From assembly GCA_029432775.1 (NCBI GenBank), contig JAROAZ010000001.1, positions 372,001 through 436,000 on the forward strand: a DNA stretch of 64,000 bases, read 5' to 3'. A model generated the notes under the pieces. The model saw only the letters and a program-made list of their open reading frames with translations, was not told the DNA's origin and made no database searches. Origin of the DNA: Pontiellaceae bacterium B12227 (GTDB lineage Bacteria; Verrucomicrobiota; Kiritimatiellia; Kiritimatiellales; Pontiellaceae). Below, one piece after another: positions 43,601-53,500 of this stretch (position 1 is the stretch's first letter; every line of letters starts with the position of its first letter). The position numbers and the translations under genes are program-made.

Positions 43601-46337
43601 CGGCACGTTTGATGGCACGAACTACACGCCGAACGCAAACTTCAACGGCTCCGACAGCTTCACCTTTATCGCCAACGACGGCACGGCGGACAGTGCGCCA
43701 GCTACGATCTCAATTACGGTCAACGCCGTGAATGATCTTCCAATGGTTGGAAATTCCAGCGTGTCGCTCGAAGAAGACGGATCGGTGACAATTGCGCTGA
43801 CCGGTTCGGACATCGACGGCGATGCACTGACCTATTCTGTGGTCACCGCTCCAGCCAACGGAACGTTCGATGGTTCAACCTATACACCGGACATAAACTT
43901 TAACGGGTCTGACAGTTTCACCTTCGTCGCCAACGATGGCACAACCGATAGTTCTCCGGCAACCGTATCCATAACGGTCAATGCCGTGAACGATGTTCCA
44001 ATGGTTGGAAATTCCAGCGTGTCGCTTGAAGAAGACGGATCGGTGACGATTGCGCTAACCGGTTCGGACATCGACGGCGATGCGCTGACCTACTCAGTGG
44101 TCACCGCTCCGGCCAATGGAACGTTCGATGGTTCGACCTACACACCGAACACAAACTTTAACGGGTCTGACAGCTTTACCGTCGTTGCCAACGACGGCTC
44201 AGCGGACAGTGCTCCGGCAACGGTCACGATTGCAGTTACGGCCGTTAATGACGCACCGACCTTCAACCTCGATCCAATCATTGGACCCGGTGCTACCCAG
44301 GATGTGGTCTATGTTGACAGCATTGCGGGAACCGATGTGGACGGCGATTCCCTGTCGTATTCCAAGCTGGATGGTCCGGATTGGCTGACGGTTTCTCCCA
44401 ACGGAGATTTGTCGGGCACGCCCATGCAGGGTGACGTGGGCTTCAACAGCTTTACACTCCTGGCGAATGACGGTCATGGCGGAAGCGCCTCGGCCACGTT
44501 GGAAATTGAGGTTGCCGCGAGCGCCGCAACGACCGACCTTGTCGAATTGCTCGTCAGCGGATCATTCGAATCGGGGACATCTAACTTTGTCTTCACAGGC
44601 AACTACGGCAACCTGCCGCTAACGGCGAGCATGGCCGGACAATGGTTAACGCGCGAGATCAACGAAGACTCATCGATGGACCTGACCGATATTTCCAACA
44701 TAATTGCCGGACAGGACGGCGACGTATCGATGCTGTTCCAGTCGAGCGCCAAGCGTGGTCTGGTTCAGGTGATCGATGTCTCAGGAATGGATCTTTCCGG
44801 AGTGGATCTTTCCTTTTCAGCCTCCTTTGCCGCGCCAGGGCGCGAAACACTGACTGTTTCCGATATGGCCAGCTATCAGGTTATCGGCTTCAATGACTTT
44901 ACTGATCTGACCGTCGACATCGGCGGCTCCTATGCCTTTACTGGAGGAACCTACGATCCTGTGGTTGCGAAGCGGACAATTGCCGACACGGAGCTTTCCG
45001 GCAGTGCATTCACGCTCTTCACTGCAACTGAAACGTTGAGCAGTGACTACAACTACCTTGCTGTACTCGTGGGCGGCCTGGGTGGCGCAAACAATAGCGA
45101 CATACAGTTTGTGGCAGTAGACGATGTGCAGTTAAAGTTGAATATGGAAGAGCTCTTCCCGGCTTACGACATGGCTCTTTCCGAAACCAGTGTAGTCGGT
45201 TCGGTGGTCGGTTCTTTGAGCGATACCTTGCTCGATGACAACTCCTACGAGGTGATCACAGAGGAGCTCGATACTGTTCCCACCTCGGTGGCAGGTCACG
45301 TCTGGACGTTCGATGTATATGGTGCGGAGCTGGTGACCTTCTATGTCGAAGCGCATCATAGTGCCAACAACGAAGGCGACGACTTTGTCTTTTCTTTCTC
45401 CACCAACGGAACGGACTGGACGGACATGGTGACCATTACGAATACAACGGACGATGACACGATACAGTGGTATGCCTTGCCAAGCGGCCTCTCGGGCCCG
45501 ATCTTTGTCCGGGCGACGGACATCGACCGCACTGCCGGCAGCAGTGTTCTCGACAGCCTATGGATCGATTTCATGCTTATTGCCTCTGACGAAAGCAGTC
45601 AAGCCCCTCTTGCTGCGAATACACCGGAACCTTCCGATGGCGCAGCCGATATATCAGTTGATCAGGTTTTAGGTTGGACTTCCGGCTCTATGACGGCCAC
45701 CAATGCAGTCTACTTCGGCGAAGATCCGGACAACCTGATTTTCCAGACCCTGGAACTCGGAAACGGGTTCGATCCCGCCGGATTAGCTCCGGCCACGACC
45801 TACTACTGGGCGGTGGATGCCATGAATAGCAGCGGCACAACACCAGGACCCGTTTGGTCGTTCACGACTGCTTCGCCCGACTGGGCCACGTTGATATTTG
45901 ACGACTTTGAATATGGTTGGGGCAACTGGGTCGACGGCGGAGATCAGGTACAACTGAAAAGCAACTATGCGGTCGGCTCGCAGTGTCTGAATATCGCAGA
46001 TGACCTAGGCGACAGCTCATCAAGCTGGCTGGCGAATCCGTTGGACCTGAGCCCCTACTCGGAACTGCGGATCAACTTCACCTACATGCCCGTCAGTATG
46101 GAGCCCGGCGAGACTTTCCTACTGATGCTCAGCAATGATGACGGTACCAGCTGGCAGACCGTGAAGGCTTTCGTTGCGGGCACGGACTTCAATAACGACA
46201 TCCGGGAATACCCTGAAGTGACCGTGGACAGTGCAAGTTATAACTTTACCTCAAACACGTACCTGCGCTTCCAATGCGATGCTTCTGGAGCGTGGGATGA
46301 CATCTATCTCGACGACATCACTATCTCAGCCAGATAG
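40614..46337 (+). CDS. Giant BNR_4-type beta-propeller protein (polysaccharide lyase candidate) with cadherin repeats
   Basis: A 1907-residue secreted protein. After the signal peptide (cleavage near VGA-QT) come a DNRLRE-like domain (about 27-205), then a BNR_4-type propeller (about 215-700) with DGHHDLCISVDKDGYIHIAG, LPMRYF, WRSDNPGDISSFSFKG and CPQGYGFTYLQFHKDLNG. This fold is used by ulvan lyases of PL24 and PL25; the His pair near residues 335-336 is a possible catalytic site. An Ig-like domain, a DxFDDGFGNWV module, three near-identical cadherin-like repeats (955-1213), a further Ig-like domain, domain W (about 1303-1505), a fibronectin-like domain and a second copy of the FxYGWGNWV module at the C-terminus follow. 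AAGGAGAG precedes the ATG. A strong terminator follows. Confidence 0.75.
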   Translation: MRNIKSALNTICIITGLLSNLTVGAQTSQLSLTDSAILRSGANADTPQAWSTGLDIKNAPDTDNYCRISMMKADLSAIETDVDTATLRLYSTDSTAHTLHIFGVKDHAGFQDWTGGATGSATWNAVTTNGLFSPQTDLHLANDPNLVLLGSQMLPGNASGDVLVELSGQALTDLINTDSDNLLSFVFSVQETTRVTVRPHNYTTPATLEIVQAPQLAHYPLYAEAAQLYSNNVAYDLTNESYTYSEIFRTQTYPYPVFSDSFGTPVVSWNNSTFVAFADAGRRIKIAKITGDIVEEAYLDSIQYQAEDFYANSDDDPDNNIVGADFYRMIEADGHHDLCISVDKDGYIHIAGDMHNFPDFEGTKDYLPMRYFNSHCLYWRSDNPGDISSFSFKGDDPTTCPQGYGFTYLQFHKDLNGELYFSSRGFQGDPAKMIRRAQVTSRYDAENGTWSIVGGKAFEPDGYDVTFWEDNAEGGGSYVKMFADLCFDRQNRMHIATGILNYDAEIVREVWAVLTDLLYLQSDDGGVTMKKPDGSVVSMPARAEAGANQAEVIYTTDYLSDTNNQEYLNAPVETAHDLSNNPYVLCKPKHTDGLTILSQGPTKLFGWSQDSGWTDYEDVVSDYQYFFTDPAGVMTVINESKVTRFWDPASNTVVTADWDRVKAYDREYVKMTGNLQVLCEDATTGELVIKRMEITRPGLELITPPIDPVTNHAPEITVKASIDGQTLSVVATDADNDPLTYTWYKEYGNGTVSFSENGTETASSTTVDFSEEYGSYELKVAVSDGHSTRYSSCLVDGLLVFDNFDDGFGNWVSGGADVNLKTNNAVSGDCLHLQDNSGDASSSWMEESVNLSAAPSVRVEFTYVPVSMEPGEDFWLMISNDDGSTWSIIKSFTAGVDFENDVRHTADMIITNGSPVAFTSTVKFRVQCDASGDGDDIFIDNIRISAALSSVAVNSAPIATDASVAVAEDGSVDIPLTGSDIDGDDLTYSVVTAPIYGTFDGTNYTPNANFNGSDSFTFIANDGTADSAPATISITVNAVNDLPMVGNSSVSLEEDGSVTIALTGSDIDGDALTYSVVTAPANGTFDGSTYTPDINFNGSDSFTFVANDGTTDSSPATVSITVNAVNDVPMVGNSSVSLEEDGSVTIALTGSDIDGDALTYSVVTAPANGTFDGSTYTPNTNFNGSDSFTVVANDGSADSAPATVTIAVTAVNDAPTFNLDPIIGPGATQDVVYVDSIAGTDVDGDSLSYSKLDGPDWLTVSPNGDLSGTPMQGDVGFNSFTLLANDGHGGSASATLEIEVAASAATTDLVELLVSGSFESGTSNFVFTGNYGNLPLTASMAGQWLTREINEDSSMDLTDISNIIAGQDGDVSMLFQSSAKRGLVQVIDVSGMDLSGVDLSFSASFAAPGRETLTVSDMASYQVIGFNDFTDLTVDIGGSYAFTGGTYDPVVAKRTIADTELSGSAFTLFTATETLSSDYNYLAVLVGGLGGANNSDIQFVAVDDVQLKLNMEELFPAYDMALSETSVVGSVVGSLSDTLLDDNSYEVITEELDTVPTSVAGHVWTFDVYGAELVTFYVEAHHSANNEGDDFVFSFSTNGTDWTDMVTITNTTDDDTIQWYALPSGLSGPIFVRATDIDRTAGSSVLDSLWIDFMLIASDESSQAPLAANTPEPSDGAADISVDQVLGWTSGSMTATNAVYFGEDPDNLIFQTLELGNGFDPAGLAPATTYYWAVDAMNSSGTTPGPVWSFTTASPDWATLIFDDFEYGWGNWVDGGDQVQLKSNYAVGSQCLNIADDLGDSSSSWLANPLDLSPYSELRINFTYMPVSMEPGETFLLMLSNDDGTSWQTVKAFVAGTDFNNDIREYPEVTVDSASYNFTSNTYLRFQCDASGAWDDIYLDDITISAR
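43738..43752. repeat. TTCCA-N5-TGGAA palindrome, core ATGGT
   Basis: Exact copy at the linker between cadherin-like repeats 1 and 2, coding for part of LPMVGN. Confidence 0.65.
43996..44010. repeat. TTCCA-N5-TGGAA palindrome, core ATGGT
   Basis: Exact copy at the linker between cadherin-like repeats 2 and 3, duplicated together with the repeat unit. Confidence 0.65.
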
Positions 46338-46356
46338 CACAGAGATTGAAACGAGG

Positions 46357-46387
46357 AAAGCTCCGTCCTTTCGACGGAGCTTTTTTA
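46357..46387 (+). terminator. Strong rho-independent terminator
   Basis: A 10-base stem AAGCTCCGTC/GACGGAGCTT with a 5-base loop, followed by a T-run, 20 bases after the stop of the giant BNR_4 gene. This is the clearest terminator in the window. Confidence 0.9.
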
Positions 46388-46524
46388 TTATAAACCGACC
46401 GCAGCTGCGGGAGCGGCATCTGAGTGCAAAAGCACCTTAGGCCTATAGCAGCATATTGAGGAACAGTTCCGTGTCCAATAAACAACCCTTTTCGCGTCTC
46501 CATGCGATCCCAAGTGGAAAACTC

Positions 46525-46831
46525 ATGAAAAAAAAGTTTAAAGCCCAAATCTTAGTTTCCGGACTTCTCAACTTAACGGTCCTGGCTGAGACCATTCAAC
46601 TGGGCGGTGATCCTGAAGTCCGAACTGCTGGATGGTTTGAAATGGCCGGGGAAGCGGTGTGAACAATGCGCAGCCCTTTTCATACACCGTAAGAATGGGA
46701 TTACTTTTACCGTCACAGCTACAGCAAATGCCGGTCAGGCGGTAAATATGCTGAATGTCGGCCTTGGGGTTGCCGGCGGCTCAACTGACACGCGGATATA
46801 TTCAATTGAAGATAAAGGATTGATCGTATGA
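46525..46831 (+). pseudogene. Frameshifted signal-peptide and N-domain remnant
   Basis: The first frame gives a signal peptide (MKKKFKAQILVSGLLNLTVLAETIQL) like that of the preceding BNR_4 gene, then stops at 46659-46661. A second frame continues with GITFTVTATANAGQAVNML and GLGVAGGSTDTRIYS up to the start of the next gene. The text resembles the N-terminal beta-domains of secreted proteins of this type. It is best read as a 5' fragment with a frameshift and no 3' part. Nothing else is seen between the terminator and the next gene. Confidence 0.5.
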
Positions 46832-49800
46832 AAAAAATAATAACGATGTTGACGTTGCTGGCCGTTACGTCAGTCGAGGTACTGGCCCACGGGAGAATCC
46901 TGCTCGATGGGGGTTCAAGTGTTTCCGGCTCGATAACCAATGCTAATGGGGGCCGGGATATTGCGGGCACTTTTGCTCTCACGGACTCGGAAACGAGCTC
47001 GGCGGTTTCGCTGGAAATTGGTGAGACGTTTAATATGCAATTTACGATTCAGGCCTTGGCGGAATCTCCGACCACAGTGGGTACTAAAATTGGATACGGT
47101 GGAACCGGCTGGGCACTTAATGACAGTTTAAAACTCGGTTTTGGCGATGGAGTTCAGGCGCTGGCGCTTCAGTTTGACTTGAAGGATTTCAATCCGAAGG
47201 TCGAGTTTGGTGGCGATGATGACGCTATCTCCGCTAATAACTTTAAGCTTGATGGGAACTTAGACAAGTCGGGTGAACTCACTTCGGCGGGGCTTACGAA
47301 TGCGGATAAGTTGAAATTTGCTGGAGACACGGCCACGTTCAACCTGACCGTGGATCATACCGCTGCTAATACGTTTGACATGACATTGATCTGGGGTGCT
47401 TTCACCACGAACTATGTCTATACATCGACTGCTGACATGACGTCGGTTAGTGACTTTTATGTCAGAATCAATGACCTCGATGTAAATTTGGGTTATGAAG
47501 TCTCCGTGATTCCGGCCCTATATCCCCTTTACGCGGATGCCGATCAACTCTACAGCAATACCAACACCTACGATCTGACGCAGGAAACCTACACGTTTTC
47601 CGAACTCTGGAGCACGCCGGTTCAGAAAGATATTAATTTTCTGCCGGAATTCTACAACAGCCCGATCGCGACCCGCGGCAACGACACCTTCGTTCTGTTC
47701 GTGGATCCCGACCACCGGATGAAAATTGCGCACCTCACCAATGGGGTGTTCAAAGGGGAAACCTTCATCGACAATACCCTTTATCAGCCGGACGATTTTT
47801 ATGCCAACCACGATGCCGATCCGGACAATGATGTGTCTTCGCCCGACTACCACCGCTTTAAATTTGAAGACAGCCACCATTCGATTGCGCTGGGTATTGA
47901 TGAGCACGGCTACCTCCACATGGTGGGCGACATGCATAACTATCCCCGCTACGCGGGTTCGATGGACCATTTGCCGCTGCGTTATTTTGACAAGAATATC
48001 ATGTACTGGCGTTCGGACAACCCGCTTGATATTTCCAGTTTCTCCTTTAAAGGCGACCAGGCGGGCGAATGTCCGACCGGCTCCGGTTTTACCTATCTGT
48101 TCTTCTTCAACGACCTGTACGGTAAGTTGCACATCACCTCCCGCGCCCAGCAAACCTGGAACAATGGCACCCGTTGCGCCACCTATAGCAGCTACAATGC
48201 AGACGCCGGACTCTGGTCAACCCTTGGCGGCGCTCCCGAGCCTTCTGACCCGGCCAGTATCCCGTGCACTTTTTATGACGATGGATATGAACACAACGAA
48301 GACGGCAGCAGTGCCGGGAAATACAGCAAGCTCCGCCCGCACGGCATGTTCGACCGTAAAAACAACATGCACCTTTTGTCCCCGCTGTTGCGTGATCCGA
48401 CGTTGAATCCGGTTGGACTGGGCAACGGATTTCACTTTTCCGACTGTCTGGTCTACGCACAGTCGAAGGATGCAGGAGCAACGTATACGTCGGTTGGCGG
48501 CCGTGAGTTCACCCTGCCGGCCACGGTCAACCTGACCACCAACCGTGCCGAAGTCGTGTATGGAGAGGTCGGCGACTATCTCTCGCCCAATGGCCAGCTT
48601 GCGGTTGACTATATGAATCGGCCCTATACGAGCACACAAAAAAAAGACTTGGATACCGGAATAACCGACAACGTTCTTCTGGGGTGGGATGGAAGCAGTT
48701 GGGTTAACTATGGCGATATCACGAGTGCGGGCGGCGACTTCCGCCTGGTGAATGATCCGGCCGGCGTGATGAGCTACATCAGCGACGGTGCGAACGTACT
48801 GTATCGTTTCTGGAATCCGACTAACCTCCGCGAGGTAACAACGCCTTGGGCCATCCGGGTCATTGATTATGAGTATCAGAAAAAAACCGGGCACCTTATG
48901 GGGCTCGCCAGGATTGGTAATGATATGGCTGTGGTGAAGGTGGAAATCAATAACCGCCCCGGCATGGTGCTGATCGATCCTCCGGCCGCAACCATTACCA
49001 ATCATCCGCCGGAAATCACGGCACAAGCGACGCTCAACGGCCAAATCCTTTCCGTGTCGGCCCTCGATGCTGACAGCGACCCGCTCACCTTCACGTGGAG
49101 CGCGTTCTACGGGCCGGGCGACATCACCTTGAGCCAAAACGGAACAACCGCCAGTTCCAACACGACCCTCTCCGTGAGTGAAGAGGGAACCTATGAAATC
49201 AAGGTCGCGGTCTCAGACGGACACCATACGCGTTTCTCCACCGTCACAGCCTACCTGACTCCCAATGTCACCGATGCTCCGCAAATAGTAACTCCGGCAA
49301 TCGCATCGCCAGACACGCTCACGCTGGGGGGAACAACCATTCTTACGGTCAGTGCCACCAACGCCGCCACAGGTGGAAATGCAACCTACACCTGGCTTAA
49401 ATCGAGCGGGCCGGGAAGCGTTTCCTTCAGCGTCAATGGAACCACAGCCAGCTCAACCACGGAAGCCTCCTTCGATGCAACCGGTACCTATGAACTCCAG
49501 GTCACCGTCTCGAACAGCGCGGGAACCGCGAGCTCCAGCTGCACCGTTGATGTGAATGGCCTTCCTCCCGTTCCGGCCAATGGATACCTTGCGATCGACT
49601 TCTCCTCGCAGGCCTTCGAAAGCTTCGTGAACGACAACGAATTTTTTGACCGCACTGGAACCGTCGAGGTGGTCGAAAGCGGAGCAGGAGTTCGCTTCAC
49701 CGGCGACCTGTGGAAAGCCTTCCCCATCGATTATCAGATGACGCCGGACACCGTGATCGAATTCGATTTCAGCTGCCCAAATGAAGGTGAACTTCATGCG

Positions 49801-50370
49801 ATTGCCATGACCGATACCCCCAGCTGGGACTTTAGCGGCGGCCGCTATGACCTGATCAAGCTACACGGTACCGATAACGGCCTCTACATCATGGATCGCG
49901 ATGGAGAATATAGTGGCGGAACCAACCGGTATTCGATTGAAATCGGCCAGTTGCTCGCGCTCAACACCGAGCAGAAAAACTATCTGGATTTTGTCAACGC
50001 CGACAACTCGGGAGAAATCATCCCCGATGCACAAAGCACCTTCGCCAACGTAATCATATACGAACCCAATGGCGACAAGGATGGCGATGGCCAGAGCAAC
50101 CTGGCGGAAATTCGTCTCGGCACCGACCCGGAAGATCCCGCGTCCATGTTCGGCATCAACGAGGGAACCGTTCTTCCAGACCTTGGAAAAGTCCGCATCT
50201 CTTGGCCCAGCCAGGCTGGCGTGCGATACCGCATCCAGCAAAGTCCCGACCTGATCGTTTGGAGCGTGGCCCGCGACTGGACCTTCGCTCAGACGCCGCC
50301 GGATGACCAGTTCGAGACCGAGCTCACTCCATCTAATGCCTTCTTCAAGGTAGAAGCGGAAATCCAGTAG
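46828..50370 (+). CDS. BNR_4-type beta-propeller protein (polysaccharide lyase candidate), paralog of 40614
   Basis: A 1180-residue secreted protein. The signal peptide (cleavage near VLA-HG) is followed by a beta-rich N-domain (about 21-230), then the BNR_4 propeller (about 232-700) with DSHHSIALGIDEHGYLHMVG, LPLRYF, YWRSDNPLDISSFSFKG and GFTYLFFFNDLYG, matching the giant paralog. Two Ig-like domains (715-910), a LamG-like jelly roll (915-1080), a calcium repeat (NGDKDGDGQSNLAEI) and a C-terminal sandwich ending FFKVEAEIQ follow. PL24/PL25-type ulvan lyases share this fold, but activity is inferred. AAAGGA 9 bases upstream supports the start. The palindrome at 50174 codes for LPDLGK between the calcium repeat and the last domain. 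Confidence 0.77.
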   Translation: MKKIITMLTLLAVTSVEVLAHGRILLDGGSSVSGSITNANGGRDIAGTFALTDSETSSAVSLEIGETFNMQFTIQALAESPTTVGTKIGYGGTGWALNDSLKLGFGDGVQALALQFDLKDFNPKVEFGGDDDAISANNFKLDGNLDKSGELTSAGLTNADKLKFAGDTATFNLTVDHTAANTFDMTLIWGAFTTNYVYTSTADMTSVSDFYVRINDLDVNLGYEVSVIPALYPLYADADQLYSNTNTYDLTQETYTFSELWSTPVQKDINFLPEFYNSPIATRGNDTFVLFVDPDHRMKIAHLTNGVFKGETFIDNTLYQPDDFYANHDADPDNDVSSPDYHRFKFEDSHHSIALGIDEHGYLHMVGDMHNYPRYAGSMDHLPLRYFDKNIMYWRSDNPLDISSFSFKGDQAGECPTGSGFTYLFFFNDLYGKLHITSRAQQTWNNGTRCATYSSYNADAGLWSTLGGAPEPSDPASIPCTFYDDGYEHNEDGSSAGKYSKLRPHGMFDRKNNMHLLSPLLRDPTLNPVGLGNGFHFSDCLVYAQSKDAGATYTSVGGREFTLPATVNLTTNRAEVVYGEVGDYLSPNGQLAVDYMNRPYTSTQKKDLDTGITDNVLLGWDGSSWVNYGDITSAGGDFRLVNDPAGVMSYISDGANVLYRFWNPTNLREVTTPWAIRVIDYEYQKKTGHLMGLARIGNDMAVVKVEINNRPGMVLIDPPAATITNHPPEITAQATLNGQILSVSALDADSDPLTFTWSAFYGPGDITLSQNGTTASSNTTLSVSEEGTYEIKVAVSDGHHTRFSTVTAYLTPNVTDAPQIVTPAIASPDTLTLGGTTILTVSATNAATGGNATYTWLKSSGPGSVSFSVNGTTASSTTEASFDATGTYELQVTVSNSAGTASSSCTVDVNGLPPVPANGYLAIDFSSQAFESFVNDNEFFDRTGTVEVVESGAGVRFTGDLWKAFPIDYQMTPDTVIEFDFSCPNEGELHAIAMTDTPSWDFSGGRYDLIKLHGTDNGLYIMDRDGEYSGGTNRYSIEIGQLLALNTEQKNYLDFVNADNSGEIIPDAQSTFANVIIYEPNGDKDGDGQSNLAEIRLGTDPEDPASMFGINEGTVLPDLGKVRISWPSQAGVRYRIQQSPDLIVWSVARDWTFAQTPPDDQFETELTPSNAFFKVEAEIQ
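50174..50188. repeat. TTCCA-N5-TGGAA palindrome, core GACCT
   Basis: Exact copy at the junction between the calcium repeat and the C-terminal sandwich of the second BNR_4 protein, coding for part of LPDLGK. Confidence 0.65.
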
Positions 50371-50519
50371 CCGCCGTTCCACAACCCTCCAATCCCTGAA
50401 AGATACGATGTATTCAAATTATCCGGTTTGAGATCGTATATAGTATAGGGTTCCTTGGAAAAGGCGCTGCCAAGGGTTTTCAAAATCAAATAAATATCAA
50501 AAATAAGTACGGAGTAGGC

Positions 50520-53500
50520 ATGCATAATCAACGAATTCTGAAGAGGGCCTTTTTTTCAGCTATTCTAGTCGGAGCAGGCATAACCACCCAAGCGGCAGAC
50601 TCATCGCTTTGGGGCGTTAATGGCGAGCTGTGGGACAACAGCTATCCCTCCGGTTCGCTCAGTTCCCGGATTGCGGATGCGTCGCACGCCGGCTATCAGG
50701 GCGGCGATGTGCCGATCCCGTTCTATCCGGTTGCCCTCGTGGCGACCAACTTCGGTGCGATACCCAACGATGGAATCGACGACACGGCGGCGCTTCAGGC
50801 GGCGATAGATGCCTGCCCAACCAACGGCGCGGCGGTCTTTCTGCCTGAAGGCATCTACAACGTCACCAATTCCGTCTACATCAATAAACCGAATATTGTG
50901 CTGCGCGGTGCCGGCCCGACGAAAACGGTGATTGATGCGCTTAACGGTATATCGGCGATCAAGCTCGATGGCGATACCACTAAACAGGGACTTTCACAGA
51001 TCAATAATTTTTCCCGGGGCGACAAGTCGATCTCGAATACGGCGCTGTCATACAAGGCGCAGGTCGGCGATCTGGTCTATTTGCAGGTATCGCTCAGCAA
51101 ATATGATGACATTGCTTTCAGCAACCTGGTTGAGCAGGTCGTTGGCGGGCCCCAGTTGGATCAGTTTTCCGGCAATGTCGCCTGTAAGATGTATGGCAAG
51201 GTGACCGGTGTTTCCGGAAACACGGTTTCGCTGGATCGTCCATTGGAATATTCCTATCAGGGGCCGCGCCTCGATGGGGTAAACAAGAAGTGGGGGCTGG
51301 GGATCATGCGGCCCGCCATGCACAACTCGGGGATTGAGGATCTCACCATCACGTTTGATCCCGACTACCCCTACGCGAAACACTTTAATGGAACGCAGCC
51401 GGGGCCCGACCACGAAGAGGATGTCACCACCGACGGCATCCATCTTCAGGCCTGTGTGAACTGCTGGGTGCGCAATGTCGAGGTTCGCGAAGCCTGCACA
51501 GCCATCGGCATGTATGGTGAAAACGTGCAGTGTACCCTTTCAGATATTACGCTGGTGGCCGAGCGCTTGAGCCAATCGGAGTTTCCGCTGAAAAGCGGGT
51601 TGGACTACGACTATGCGATGCAGTTCGACACTCCGCTTGAGAGCAACTATTGGGATGTACGCGCGCATGCCGCCGTTGCGCTGACCGGCACCCACATGCT
51701 GGCCGAGCGCATCCGCCTGCGCTATGCCGCCCTCCACGACCTGACCATCAACACCACCGTAAACAGCGTTTTTTCCGAGGTTGAGGGTTTTGATATATCG
51801 CTTGATCACCATCGACAGAACGGCTCCCGAAATCTCTTCACCCAGATCGACACCGGGCTGGGGCGCAAGTTCTGGCTGAGCAGCGGCCTCAATGTGTCGG
51901 GCATCCAATGCGGTGCATGGGAAACCTTCTGGAATGTGGACAGCAATCTTGAACAGGATTTTCCGTCCTGGGCACCCACCGGCAACGCGTTCTGCCGCGG
52001 CTACATCAACCTGGTCGGGATTAACACGTTGGCCGATCCGGTAACGAATGCCGCGCCACGCTGGTTCGAGGCCGATATTGAGCCGGGCGAACTCGACCAG
52101 CCCAACCTCTACGAAGCCATGCGCATCCAACGTTTTTCCGACAACGGATGGGATTCCGTTCCTCCGCAGGCTGCTGCATCCGCAGATACGGTGCTGGGAA
52201 CCGGCTCGTTGACGGTTGATTTTTCCAGCAGCGGTTCGTCCGACAACGTCGGCATTGTTTCCACCCTTTGGAATTTTGGGGACGGACATGCCTCGTGGGA
52301 AGCCAATCCACAACACACGTATACCGAACCCGGCGTCTATACAGCCTCTCTGACCGTGCGAGATGGCCGAAATTTGCGCGATTCTGCGAGCCTCACTGTA
52401 ACCGTCCTCGACCCCTCGGGACAGTATGCGGTGAAGTATGCGCTTGCAGGATCCGCCCTTCTTGAAAACCATGCACTGGGCACCGGCCACATGCTGGTCG
52501 GCTCCACCAATCAGGTGGTGGCCGAAGGTGGTTCCGGCTCGGTTGCTATCGCCGTTCCGGGGCCGGGGTACCGCTTTGCTGGCTGGAGCGACGGGGGCAG
52601 AAGCGCCGCCCGCATCGACTCCAATGTTTTCCAAACCCTGGACCTCACCGCCTACTTCAAGGAAGGCACGGCTCCGGCCGGCAATGCCCCAACCGATCTT
52701 TCGCTGGACAACAATACCGTTGATGAAAGCGCCGCCAACGGCACGCTGGTCGGCATCTTCTCTGCAACCGACCCAGATCCCGGTGAAACTTTCTCCTACC
52801 AGTTGACCGACGACGCCGACGGACGCTTTGTCATCAATGCTTCCTCCGGGGAACTCTCCGTGGCCGATGCAGATTCCATCGTTTATGCATCGAACACCAT
52901 TCATTCCATTACCGTGCTGGTGCTCGACAGCACATTGGAATACTACAGCGAAAGTTTTATAATTTATGTGGACAGTTCAGGGCCGCCGCCCGTTTATGAA
53001 TCGACCGAATTGTTGGTCAACGGATCATTCGAATCCGGATCGGATAATTTTATTTTCGCCGCGAACGCTGGAAATATTCAGTTGACCTCGGCTATGGCGG
53101 GGCAGTGGGTTGTCCGTGAATCCGGCGAAGACACGAATATGGATCTGGCCGATGCCAGCGGCGTTGTTTCCGGGCAGGATGGAAACGTATCGATGATGTT
53201 TCAGATCGCGGCCAAACGCGGCATGGTGCAGGTGGTCGATGTGTCATCGGTGGATGTCACCGGGCTGGAGATGGGTTTTTCGGCGGCGTTTGCCGCTCCG
53301 GGACGCGAAGGGATGACCTCTGCCGACATGGCCTGCTACCAAGTGATCGGCTTTAATGATTTCACGGGGCTGACTGTGGATCTCGGCGGTAAATACGCAT
53401 TTACCGGCGGCACCTATGACAACCTGGTGGCAAGGCGCACCCTGGCTGACGCCGAATTGTCCGGCAGTGCCTACACCACCTTCAGCAACAGCGTAATTTC

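Larger units (their letters stand above)
43480..44252 (+). repeat. Three tandem 258-bp cadherin-like repeat units
   Basis: Units start near 43480, 43738 and 43996. The second and third are nearly identical at the DNA level and both begin with the palindrome; the first is more diverged and lacks it. Each codes for an EDGSV..I.LTGSDIDGD module. Confidence 0.85.

Noticed and set aside
50451..50476. CCTTGG / CCAAGG inverted repeat before the pectate-lyase-type gene
   Set aside because: Only six paired bases with a long loop; no T-run for a terminator and no second copy, so no call made.
51540..52904. 454-codon open frame on the minus strand opposite the pectate-lyase-type gene
   Set aside because: It lies wholly antisense to a gene with clear domains and a ribosome site; the protein has no motifs and no plausible start. 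It is a codon-bias shadow.
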